The notes: generated by a model not told the origin, from the sequence alone. A stretch of DNA of 24,306 nucleotides from Thermoproteota archaeon (GCA_013154205.1 JAADCY010000153.1:1-24306), one strand, 5' to 3'. Shown: positions 7,324 through 14,253, numbered from the stretch's first letter. Numbers and translations: made by a program.

Positions 7324-8388
7324 ATGGTAGGCATTAAGCTTGTAAACCTGACAAAGGTCTTCGGGAAAGTAACAGCGGTAGACCATATCAACCTCGAAGT
7401 AGAAGACGGCGAGTTCATGACGCTTCTCGGCCCCTCAGGATGTGGTAAAACAACGACCCTGAGAATGATCGCTGGACTAGAAGTGCCTACAGAGGGAGAA
7501 ATCTACATCGGAGATCGCCTCGTATCGAGCAGTATAAAGAAAGTCTTCATACCGCCCGAGAGAAGGAATATCGGAATGGTGTTCCAGAACTACGCCGTAT
7601 GGCCACATATGACTGTATTCGACAATGTTGCTTACCCGTTAAAAATCAAGAAGCTGCCGAAAGACGAGATCAAGAGGCGTGTCATGGACATCCTGAGGCT
7701 CGTCCACCTAGACGGCATGGAGAACAGATACCCCCACCAATTATCAGGTGGTCAGCAGCAGAGAGTAGCGCTGGCAAGAGCACTAGTAATGGAACCAGAC
7801 ATCCTCTTACTCGACGAGCCATTATCAAACCTTGACGCGAAGCTAAGGGAAGAGATGAGGTTCGAGATAAGAGCTATCCAGCAGAAACTAGGAATAACAG
7901 TCGTCTACGTGACACACGACCAGTCAGAAGCAATGGCTATGAGCGATAGGATAGCCGTGATGAATAAGGGCAGGATACAACAGGTTGGGACACCCTACGA
8001 GATATACAAGTACCCGGCTAACACTTTCGTCGCAGGCTTTATTGGTCTAGCCAATTTCATCAAGCCTGATAAGGTCGAGATAAGAGATGACAAGGCATAC
8101 GTCGAAATATTCAATAATAAGCTCAGACTCGAAGTCGCCGCACCGCTGAAAGAAAAGGGCGAGGTAGTCCTCATCGTAAGGCCCATGGACATAGATCTCT
8201 CTAAGAAACCTGCTCCACAGACAGTCAAGGGCGTGATTAAGAGAGCGACCTTCCTCGGAGACATAATGGATTATCTGATCGATGTTGAGGGGACAACTAT
8301 ACGTGTCCAGGACAAGTCCCGCGTCATATACGATAAGGGAGAAGAAGTCTATCTCCGCATAATCCACGGAGTCCTCGTCAGGCTCTAG
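7324..8388 (+). CDS. ABC importer ATPase (FbpC/PotA-like)
   Basis: 354 residues, normal for the group. Motifs in order: Walker A GPSGCGKTT (36-44), Q-loop MVFQNYAVWPHMTVFDN, signature LSGGQQQ (140-146), Walker B LLLDEP (161-166), D-loop SNLDAK, H-loop VTHDQSEAMAMSDRI (196-210). A C-terminal TOBE domain of about 60-70 residues (IVRPMDIDL, GVIKRATFLGDIMDYLIDV) is typical of importers for ions, polyamines, sugars or phosphorylated compounds. It powers uptake through the fused permease upstream. ATG 7324 lies 5 bases after the permease stop; the gaggtg inside the permease 3' end is the likely ribosome binding site. Confidence 0.93.
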   Translation: MVGIKLVNLTKVFGKVTAVDHINLEVEDGEFMTLLGPSGCGKTTTLRMIAGLEVPTEGEIYIGDRLVSSSIKKVFIPPERRNIGMVFQNYAVWPHMTVFDNVAYPLKIKKLPKDEIKRRVMDILRLVHLDGMENRYPHQLSGGQQQRVALARALVMEPDILLLDEPLSNLDAKLREEMRFEIRAIQQKLGITVVYVTHDQSEAMAMSDRIAVMNKGRIQQVGTPYEIYKYPANTFVAGFIGLANFIKPDKVEIRDDKAYVEIFNNKLRLEVAAPLKEKGEVVLIVRPMDIDLSKKPAPQTVKGVIKRATFLGDIMDYLIDVEGTTIRVQDKSRVIYDKGEEVYLRIIHGVLVRL

Positions 8389-8436
8389 CCCTAACTGCTT
8401 ACAAGTGTTTCCCATGTGTTTTTGGAGGTGAGTCAT

Positions 8437-9813
8437 GTGAGTGGAGAAAAACCCAAAGCCATAGCCCTAATTGATGGAGAACACTATATCCCCGTATTGA
8501 AGGGAGCGATAGAGTATGTTAGGAAGCACTACAAGGAATTCGAGCTCGTAGCAGCGGTATTCTTGGGCGGTACCGAGAAGATCGGCACGCCTGAAGATGT
8601 GAAGAAAGCACTGGATATACCCGTGGTAATAGGAAAGGGTGATCCCCCGATCGACGATATCGTTGAAACAGCTAAGAAGTACGGTGCTAGTATAGCGATT
8701 GATATGAGTGATGAGCCGGTCGTAGACTATGAGAAGAGATTTCTGATCGCGTCAGCCCTAATGGCTATCGACGTAAAGTATCTTGGAGCCGACTTCGAGT
8801 TCAGACCCATAGAGTTCCACAAAGTAGCCAAGTACCCCTCACTAAAATGCATAGGCTTGGGCAAGAGAGTAGGTAAGACGGCTATATCAATGTACACGGC
8901 CTACATACTGAAAAACATGGGCCGGAAACCCTGCGTCATAAAAGCGGCCAGAGGAGGACCGGAGAAACCAACCGCGCTGTTCGGAGACAAGCTCGAGCTA
9001 ACACCGGAATTCCTCCTCGGAGAAGTAGAGAAGGGAAGGCATGCAGCCTCAGACTATTACGAGGAAGCACTTATGGCTAAGATAGTCGCTGTGGGCGCTA
9101 GGAGATGTGGTGGAGGAATGGTCGGTAAACCATTCTATTCAACCGAAGTAGAAGCAGTAGAGTACGCGAATACATTGCCCATAGACTTCATCATCGTAGA
9201 GGGGAGCGGCACAACTGTTCCAGCAGTATATACTGATGCCACCGAGCTAGTGGTTAGTGCGCTGACACCGCCTGAGCACGTCTCGAGCTTCTTCGGGCCC
9301 TATAGGGTTAAGATCTCGGATCTCATAGTTATAACGATGGCCGAAGAATACAACAAGCCGAAAGTAGAGAAGCTCGAGAAACTGATCAAAGAGCTGAACC
9401 CCAACGCAATGATATCAGAAGTAGTTCTGAGACCGAAAGTGCTAGGCGATATACGTGGAAAGAAGATCGCGTACGCCTCAGTAGCTCCGCCCGAGGCTCT
9501 TGAGAAGGCAATAATACCTTATATCGAAGAGAAATACGGTGCCAAGGTCGTCGGCTATACAAGGTGGCTTAGCAACAGGCCAAAGCTACGGGAAGACCTA
9601 GAGAAACTATTGCCGAAAGCAGATGTCCTTGTGACCGAGCTGAAAGCAGCGGCTGTAGATGTTGCTACACGTATGGCTGTCAATATGGGCAAGGAAGTAG
9701 TCTATGTATGGAACATCCCGGTGACAACGGGAGGTATGAACATAGATGAGGCTATCAAGAAGCTAGTAGAGCTCGCGATCAAAAGATTCGAAGAGGCGCA
9801 GAATAAGGGATGA
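8437..9813 (+). CDS. cpgS: Cyclic 2,3-diphosphoglycerate synthetase
   Basis: 458 residues. Forms the intramolecular anhydride of 2,3-diphosphoglycerate with ATP; cyclic 2,3-DPG is a thermoprotective and phosphate-storage solute best known from Methanothermus and other hot methanogens. The N-terminal domain begins KAIALIDGEHYIPVLKGAIEY. A P-loop, GLGKRVGKTAIS, lies at about 140-151, followed by IKAARGGPEKP and a GTPase-like core (DFIIVEGSGTTVPAV), with a C-terminal CoA-ligase-like half. GTG 8437 is chosen because a perfect GGAGGTGA (8424-8431) ends five bases before it; an in-frame GTG at 8416 lies upstream of that site. The gene overlaps the second phosphoglycerate mutase by four bases (ATGA). 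It starts 48 bases after the importer ATPase, without an obvious TATA box, so it may be co-transcribed with the importer. The family call rests on overall pattern. Confidence 0.82.
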   Translation: MSGEKPKAIALIDGEHYIPVLKGAIEYVRKHYKEFELVAAVFLGGTEKIGTPEDVKKALDIPVVIGKGDPPIDDIVETAKKYGASIAIDMSDEPVVDYEKRFLIASALMAIDVKYLGADFEFRPIEFHKVAKYPSLKCIGLGKRVGKTAISMYTAYILKNMGRKPCVIKAARGGPEKPTALFGDKLELTPEFLLGEVEKGRHAASDYYEEALMAKIVAVGARRCGGGMVGKPFYSTEVEAVEYANTLPIDFIIVEGSGTTVPAVYTDATELVVSALTPPEHVSSFFGPYRVKISDLIVITMAEEYNKPKVEKLEKLIKELNPNAMISEVVLRPKVLGDIRGKKIAYASVAPPEALEKAIIPYIEEKYGAKVVGYTRWLSNRPKLREDLEKLLPKADVLVTELKAAAVDVATRMAVNMGKEVVYVWNIPVTTGGMNIDEAIKKLVELAIKRFEEAQNKG

Positions 9814-11102
9814 CTAAGAAGACATGGAAGCCCAAGGAGACCTACCGGGCAATAATACTCATACAGGACGGAGTCGGCGATCGCCCAGTACCCGAGCTAG
9901 GCGGTCATACACCATTAGAAATAGCGCGTAAACCACACATGGACACGATAGCGGAGCTGGGAGCTACTGGTTTAATGGACCTGATAGAGCCCGGGGTTAG
10001 GCCCGGCACCGATACAGGCCATCTAGCTCTTTTCGGCTATGACCCATACAAGTACTATCCGGGGAGAGGCCCGCTCGAAGCGGCAGGCATAGGTGTGCCT
10101 CTCAGGCCAGGCGATGTAGCCCTAAGATGTAATATAGCGACCGTTGAGGAGAGAAATGGAGAGCTAATAGTTGTTGATAGGCGTGCTGGGAGAATAAGGG
10201 GTGATCACGTCAAGATTCTGGTCGATGCCCTAAACAAGACTATTAAAGAAGTTGATGGAGTCAAAGTAGAGTTCTACCCAGCCACAGAGCACCGAGTAGT
10301 AATGGTTCTCCGCGGAGAAGGGTTATCGCCCAGGATATCCGATAGTGATCCAGGCACCGCTATGGAGGGTCATCCGGTAAAGAAGGTTGTACCGCTAGAT
10401 GATACGCTTGAGGCTAAGAAGACAGCGGAGATAGTGAACAAGGTTATCAGGTTAGCTCACGAAGTACTCAGAGATCATCCTCTTAACAAGGAACGAGTAG
10501 AGAAGGGGTTACTGCCAGGTAATGCTATAATTACTCGTGGAGCTGGTATGGTACCGAGAGATCTGAAGCCCTTTGAAGAAGTATTCAAAGCTAAAGCATA
10601 CGTTGTAGCTGAAGAAGCAACAATTATTGGGATCGCCAGGATACTTGGTATGGGCGCCGAAATCCCTCCGGGATCAACTGCGACGCTCGACACTGATCTA
10701 GACTCTATACTTGAAGCAGCACTCAAGGCCTGGAGGGAGGGCTACGACATAATATATATCCATGTAAAAGGCCCGGATATTGCTGGGCACGATGCTGACC
10801 CATATGGCAAGATAAGGATCATTGAGAGAACAGATGAAATGCTCGGCAAACTAATGAAAGAGATTGAGTGGAAGAAGACAGTGATAGCGCTAGCAGCCGA
10901 TCACTCAACACCATGTCTTGTAAGGGATCATAGTGGAGACCCGGTACCAGTAGCCATATACGCTCCAACAATCAGGAGAGACCATGTCCGAAAATACGAT
11001 GAATACAGTTGTAGCAAGGGTATTCTCGGGAGAATAAGAGGCGTAGAACTGATTAAGATAGTCTTGGACCAGATGAACAAGCCCCTAAAATGGGGTGCTT
11101 GA
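9810..11102 (+). CDS. apgM: Phosphoglycerate mutase paralogue, archaeal type (copy 2), Thr at nucleophile position
   Basis: 430 residues with the aPGAM layout: IQDGVGDRPVPELGG near the N-terminus, PGTDTGHLALFGYDPYKYYPGRGPLEAAG, GPDIAGHDADPYG, and AADHSTPCLVRDHSGDPVPVAIYAP near the C-terminus. Metal ligands appear intact. At the nucleophile position this copy has Thr67 (GTDTG), while copy 1 has Ser56 (ESDEA) and many relatives have Ser. Thr can serve as nucleophile elsewhere in the alkaline-phosphatase superfamily, so it may be active, perhaps with altered specificity. Translation is coupled to cpgS by an ATGA overlap, which ties it to 2-phosphoglycerate and diphosphoglycerate supply. Whether it is a mutase or a specialised phosphotransferase for the cyclic-DPG route cannot be told. 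Confidence 0.88.
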   Translation: MTKKTWKPKETYRAIILIQDGVGDRPVPELGGHTPLEIARKPHMDTIAELGATGLMDLIEPGVRPGTDTGHLALFGYDPYKYYPGRGPLEAAGIGVPLRPGDVALRCNIATVEERNGELIVVDRRAGRIRGDHVKILVDALNKTIKEVDGVKVEFYPATEHRVVMVLRGEGLSPRISDSDPGTAMEGHPVKKVVPLDDTLEAKKTAEIVNKVIRLAHEVLRDHPLNKERVEKGLLPGNAIITRGAGMVPRDLKPFEEVFKAKAYVVAEEATIIGIARILGMGAEIPPGSTATLDTDLDSILEAALKAWREGYDIIYIHVKGPDIAGHDADPYGKIRIIERTDEMLGKLMKEIEWKKTVIALAADHSTPCLVRDHSGDPVPVAIYAPTIRRDHVRKYDEYSCSKGILGRIRGVELIKIVLDQMNKPLKWGA

Positions 11103-11141
11103 TAAGAAGGCTTTCAAGCATTTGTTTTGATCCCATCACAT

Positions 11142-11153
11142 ATTTTCTTTTTC
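11142..11153 (+). terminator. T-rich candidate terminator after apgM copy 2
   Basis: ATTTTCTTTTTC lies 40 bases after the stop, with no hairpin. Crenarchaeal transcripts commonly end at T-rich tracts. It separates the cpgS operon from the promoter at 11222. Confidence 0.35.
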
Positions 11154-11210
11154 TCAATCACTTCCTATTATTGTCCGTATTTTCTGCGTATTCTTTAGGG
11201 TTTTTGTGCA

Positions 11211-11220
11211 TTTGCGCAAA
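11211..11220. promoter_or_regulatory. TTTGCGCAAA palindrome just upstream of the TATA box
   Basis: A perfect 10-base palindrome directly abuts the TATA element of the next operon, where archaeal activators or repressors can bind next to BRE/TATA. It has no equivalent at the sister promoter near 600. It may be chance. Confidence 0.3.
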
Positions 11221-11221
11221 A

Positions 11222-11227
11222 TTTATA
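11222..11227 (+). promoter_or_regulatory. TATA box for the small-protein operon
   Basis: TTTATA preceded by AAAA. The predicted transcript start is near 11250, just before the gggtga ribosome binding site at 11254-11259 and ATG 11265. The palindrome at 11229-11242 falls between TATA box and start, a classic archaeal repressor position. Confidence 0.55.
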
Positions 11228-11228
11228 G

Positions 11229-11242
11229 TGTGCTATAGCACA
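11229..11242. promoter_or_regulatory. Operator-like palindrome, copy 2
   Basis: TGTGCTATAGCACA is a perfect 14-base palindrome and the consensus form of the copy at 616-629. It ends 22 bases before ATG 11265. No third copy was noticed in the window. Confidence 0.65.
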
Positions 11243-11264
11243 AAAATAGAAGCGGGTGAGAAAA

Positions 11265-11507
11265 ATGGCCTGGTTCCCAGGATACGGTTGGAGAGGAGGC
11301 TGGGGCTGGAGAAGAGGATGGAGAGGCCCCTGGCCAGGAAACGGTCCGTTCAGTTATCTACCGCCATGGCTAAGGCCTGGATGGCTATACGGTAGAGGAT
11401 GGTGCTGGAGATACTACTGGGGATACGGCTGGGCTCCTAGAACAGCCTACTACCCATACTCATATGCATGGGCTCCCCCGGCATACCCGGCATGGCCCTG
11501 GTGGTGA
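11265..11507 (+). CDS. Trp/Gly/Tyr/Arg-rich small protein (DUF5320-like)
   Basis: 80 residues, of which 16 are Trp. The N-terminal half alternates Arg-Gly with Trp (WRGGWGWRRGWRGPWPG); the C-terminal half is Tyr/Pro/Ala/Trp-rich (RTAYYPYSYAWAPPAY). No membrane helix, signal peptide or catalytic motif is visible. The first residues MAW match those of the NifX-like protein at 656, and both genes follow the same operator. Composition and neighbourhood recall DUF5320 proteins, which pair a Gly/Arg-rich head with a coiled-coil tail; here the tail may be supplied by the next gene. ATG 11265 has gggtga five bases upstream; the GTG at 11256 lies within that site. A role in cofactor or metal handling, or as a multivalent scaffold, is speculation. 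Confidence 0.75.
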   Translation: MAWFPGYGWRGGWGWRRGWRGPWPGNGPFSYLPPWLRPGWLYGRGWCWRYYWGYGWAPRTAYYPYSYAWAPPAYPAWPWW

Positions 11508-11510
11508 AGA

Positions 11511-11846
11511 ATGGCCTACTGGTGGTACAGAATAGCTCGTAGATTATATTATCCGCCACCACCGCCCTACTACCCGGCATACCCAGTACCGCCTGCACCA
11601 ACATACCAGCCATACACTGGTCAGACAGGACAAACGAATCAGCAAACACAAGCACCACAGCCACTACCCCCTATGATACCACCCTACATGCCTCCACCGC
11701 CATACCCGCTGAGACCCGAGGACGAGCTAGCAATGCTTGAAGACTATAAGAGAGCCCTAGAAGAAGATCTCAGGGAGATACAGGAAGAACTGAGAAGCGT
11801 TGAAGAGAGGATCAAAGAACTGAAGAAGATGCTCGGCCAAGAATAA
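11511..11846 (+). CDS. Pro/Tyr-rich protein with C-terminal coiled coil (DUF5320-like tail)
   Basis: 111 residues. Starts MAYWWYRIARRLYY, then a Pro/Tyr/Gln-rich low-complexity region up to about residue 70 (PPPPPYYPAYPVPPAP, TGQTGQTNQQTQAPQP), then a charged helix of about 40 residues (DELAMLEDYKRALEEDL, EELRSVEERIKELKKML) that should form a coiled coil. Such a tail is typical of DUF5320 proteins, usually fused to a Gly/Arg-rich head in one chain. The gene starts 3 bases after the stop of the Trp-rich gene, so the two are translated together and may form one complex. Its molecular function is unknown. Confidence 0.75.
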   Translation: MAYWWYRIARRLYYPPPPPYYPAYPVPPAPTYQPYTGQTGQTNQQTQAPQPLPPMIPPYMPPPPYPLRPEDELAMLEDYKRALEEDLREIQEELRSVEERIKELKKMLGQE

Positions 11847-11848
11847 TG

Positions 11849-11854
11849 TTTTTT
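11849..11854 (+). terminator. Oligo-T candidate terminator
   Basis: TTTTTT begins two bases after the stop of the coiled-coil gene, with no hairpin. This fits crenarchaeal oligo-T termination and would end the two-gene unit. Confidence 0.35.
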
Positions 11855-11944
11855 CAATACTCCTTACATCTGTTTTCCCTAAATCCATTCTGATCGAACA
11901 AAAACGAATAACATAATTTACTCCTTATTTCCTCCTATACACTG

Positions 11945-13210
11945 GTGCCTGCGAGCATGTATCCTATCATTGAAAAACTATACAAATACGTTGATCCCTC
12001 AAGAGCAGTATCGATCCTGATCAAAGGATACAGGAGAAGAATAATCAGGCTAAGACCCGATAAGAGCATAGGCTATATTACAGCGGAACCAGTCTATGCT
12101 GAGATAGACAGGCCTTACACTAACTTATCCCATGTCGACGGATGGGCCGTTAGATCAGAAGACACGAGGAAAGCTTCCTCCGAGAACCCCATAAAGCTCA
12201 AAGTAAAAGAAGACGTCGACTCTAGAAGGGCTAGTGATACAATACTGGGGCCTGGAGAGACAGTCTTTGTCGAAACAGGGTTCCCTATACCAGTAAATAC
12301 CGACGCTGTAATCCCCATAGAATCAACACGCAGAATAAATAATCATGTATACATCTACGCACCCGTACCGAAAGGATACAATGTATTCCCCAAGGGAAGC
12401 GACTTCCACAAAGGAGAAGAACTACTACCAAGAGGGGTAAGAATAACCAGTTATGCATCCAAACTACTCATGGACGCAGGGGTTTGGCGGGTAAATGTTT
12501 ATGATAAACCAAGAATAGCTGTCTACAGCACTGGTGTAGAGCTGAAAGAAGAACCAGCACTACCAGGTCAATCATACATACCTGATTCATCAAGACTATT
12601 TATAAATAAGGCGGTAGAAATGCTCGGAGGAAACATTATCGACACCGCGAACATACCGGATTCTAGCGAATCAATAGCAGGAGTTATAGAGGAGATCCTA
12701 GGCGACGCCGACCTAGTGGTCACAATAGGCGGGGTATCAATGGGCCCGAAAGACATGACTTGGACAAGTATAAAGAACAAGATAAAATACCTTGAAGTGT
12801 TCAGAGGCACAAAAATGCATCCAGGGCGATCAACAAGCGGTTTCAGAACACCAACAACATCAATAATAAATCTACCCGGCCTACCACAGTCAACCATAGC
12901 CGCGACACTCCTAATCCTAACCCCGGTCATAAAGTATATGGCTGGCGGCGAACCAGAGACCCTTAAGCCCAACTACACGGTTAGACTCGTAGAGAACTAT
13001 GGGAGCGACAAATACCTTGGATTCCATAGAATAAGATATGTCGATATAAGGGACGAAGGAGCAGTCATTATTGAAAATAATCCATCCTACAATGTATCTA
13101 CACCGCTCAGATATGCCGGCATAACTATTATACCTCCCGGTAAAAAGCCGTCGAAGAACGAGTTGATCCCAGTCTATAAGCCATCTATAATCTATGGCCT
13201 GGAACCATAG
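11945..13210 (+). CDS. moeA: MoeA-type molybdopterin molybdenum/tungsten transferase
   Basis: 421 residues. Inserts molybdenum or tungsten into molybdopterin; in hyperthermophilic archaea tungsten is the likely metal. Motifs: SHVDGWAVRSED (MoeA VDGYAV region with its Asp), ETGFPIPVNTDAVIPIE, STGVEL where most members have STGDEL (the Asp is Val here, Glu kept), PDSSRLFI (DSN-type motif), GGVSMGPKDMT (GGVSxG motif), MHPGRSTSGF and INLPGLPQSTIA near the C-terminus. A MoeA C-terminal domain IV follows. GTG 11945 would be nearly leaderless from a TATA-like ATAATTTA at 11913-11920; ATG 11957 is the alternative. A Tfx-family regulator lies 80 bases downstream on the same strand. Confidence 0.87.
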   Translation: MPASMYPIIEKLYKYVDPSRAVSILIKGYRRRIIRLRPDKSIGYITAEPVYAEIDRPYTNLSHVDGWAVRSEDTRKASSENPIKLKVKEDVDSRRASDTILGPGETVFVETGFPIPVNTDAVIPIESTRRINNHVYIYAPVPKGYNVFPKGSDFHKGEELLPRGVRITSYASKLLMDAGVWRVNVYDKPRIAVYSTGVELKEEPALPGQSYIPDSSRLFINKAVEMLGGNIIDTANIPDSSESIAGVIEEILGDADLVVTIGGVSMGPKDMTWTSIKNKIKYLEVFRGTKMHPGRSTSGFRTPTTSIINLPGLPQSTIAATLLILTPVIKYMAGGEPETLKPNYTVRLVENYGSDKYLGFHRIRYVDIRDEGAVIIENNPSYNVSTPLRYAGITIIPPGKKPSKNELIPVYKPSIIYGLEP

Positions 13211-13290
13211 CACCTAAAGTTAATTAGGTTCCAAAGCACAACACTATACCAAAGTAAATCATACCCGATAGATTATGGAGGTAATAGTTT

Positions 13291-13764
13291 TTGAAGCTAG
13301 GCTTCTTCACTGAGAGACAGATAAAGATACTATATCTAAGGAACAAAGGCCTACTCTTAAGAGACGTAGCAGAGATCATGAAGACCAGCTACCAAAACAT
13401 ATCACTAATAGAGAAAAGAGTCTATAGGAACGTCAAGCTAGCCAAAGACACAATCCTAATATACAGGCTCATAACTTCCCCCGTAAAAATAATACTACCG
13501 ACTGGTTCTCATCTAGCAGAAATACCCCGCAAAGTAATATTGGAATGCGATAAGAAAGGTGTGAAGCTCAAAGCAGACTTCACACTCATCTATAAGCTCA
13601 TAAGATTCAGGACATCCGAAAACATAAGAGGGCAATACATCATCAAACCAATCCTACTAATAGTGGATCTCCAGGGCCAGCCATACGTCTACGACTACGA
13701 AAGCGTCGAGCCATACATCGATGAGATCGAGAGGATCATCGGGGAAAAGATAATCGAGAGATAG
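13291..13764 (+). CDS. Tfx-family DNA-binding protein
   Basis: 157 residues. Residues 1-60 match the Tfx helix-turn-helix pattern: FFTERQIKILYLRNKGLLLRDVAEIMKTS followed by NISLIEKRVYRNVKLAKDTI. The C-terminal 90 residues fit the second Tfx domain (VKIILPTGSHLAEIPRKVI). The founding member, Tfx of Methanothermobacter, is linked to the molybdenum formylmethanofuran dehydrogenase operon, which fits its position after moeA. The TTG start is supported by ggaggt at 13277-13282, eight bases upstream; no ATG or GTG is better placed. It may share a transcript with moeA. The DNA target is unknown. Confidence 0.8.
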   Translation: MKLGFFTERQIKILYLRNKGLLLRDVAEIMKTSYQNISLIEKRVYRNVKLAKDTILIYRLITSPVKIILPTGSHLAEIPRKVILECDKKGVKLKADFTLIYKLIRFRTSENIRGQYIIKPILLIVDLQGQPYVYDYESVEPYIDEIERIIGEKIIER

Positions 13765-13790
13765 AATGGACGAGGCGTCGGCATCCGGCT

Positions 13791-13901
13791 TCTCCACACA
13801 GCCCCCTCAAGGGCTTCGGAGACTCCCTTTATCCCCATCAGGTAAGAAATGATCATGGCTACGGGGAAATAACCGTAGCGTTGAGGACAAGGCTGCTAGC
13901 C
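13791..13901. other. Cluster of stem-loops between converging genes (possible small RNA or terminator)
   Basis: Three inverted repeats lie in a row. First, TCTCC/GGAGA (13791-13795 with 13818-13822) encloses AGCCC/GGGCT (13800-13804 with 13811-13815) around a 6-base loop, a 10-pair interrupted stem. Second, GCTACGG/CCGTAGC (13858-13864 with 13873-13879) has an 8-base loop. Third, GGCT/AGCC (13891-13901) touches the stop of the minus-strand gene. Other intergenic gaps here lack such structure. It could be an RNA on either strand or the 3' structure of either transcript. No known RNA family was recognised. Confidence 0.35.
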
Positions 13902-14219
13902 AGTATTATTTCTCCTAGCATTATGTATCCTCATAGCCTCGCTTATTACGTTGGGGTAGGGAGAACCCGCGCCTGTACACTCCCCGGTTGACAGGCTCGA
14001 ATCCAGGCACACCCTGACCAGACCTTCCTCGATAAGATCATCAAGTAGGTTCTCTATTTCTCCACAATACATTCCTGTATATGTTAGGCGCCAATCACAG
14101 TCACGGAAACAAGGTGTAAGCCCATACTTGTAAGTAAACAGGTATACAAGATTGTGAAGCATAATCCTCGAAGGCCGATAAATCTCTATTAGATCAAGCA
14201 AAACCCTCTTTTTCAGCAT
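13896..14219 (-). CDS. Small unknown protein, possibly a winged-helix domain
   Basis: 107 residues, not assigned to a family. The sequence VLLDLIEIYRPSRIMLHNL, followed by CGEIENLLDDLIEEGLVRVCL, resembles a small winged-helix fold with a terminal wing, but no signature is decisive. Five Cys residues (in CFRDC, MYCGE, VCLD and GECTG) could allow metal binding or disulfides. The gene is well supported as expressed: a TATA box at 14254-14261 and a gggagggtag motif precede ATG 14219. It lies alone between the converging Tfx gene and the end of the HD-domain gene, which reads in the same direction 158 bases upstream. Confidence 0.65.
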   Translation of the reverse strand: MLKKRVLLDLIEIYRPSRIMLHNLVYLFTYKYGLTPCFRDCDWRLTYTGMYCGEIENLLDDLIEEGLVRVCLDSSLSTGECTGAGSPYPNVISEAMRIHNARRNNTG

Positions 14220-14253
14220 CTCTTCTACCCTCCCAGAATATAGAAAGGCCTAG

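Noticed and set aside
4589..8388. Ferric iron uptake system as a firm annotation
   Set aside because: The family resemblance is real, but the metal-binding Tyr pair is not complete, so the substrate was left open.
11090..11395. 101-residue open frame across the apgM/Trp-rich gene boundary
   Set aside because: It overlaps the end of apgM and runs out of frame through the Trp-rich gene. It crosses the promoter and operator and has no ribosome binding site.
13211..13290. Third copy of the operator near AGCACAACACTAT
   Set aside because: It shares half-site letters only and is not an inverted repeat.
13765..13895. C/D box guide RNA
   Set aside because: An ATGATCA and a CTGATGG on the minus strand resemble C and D'/C' boxes, but the C box has a mismatch and no proper D box follows at the required distance.
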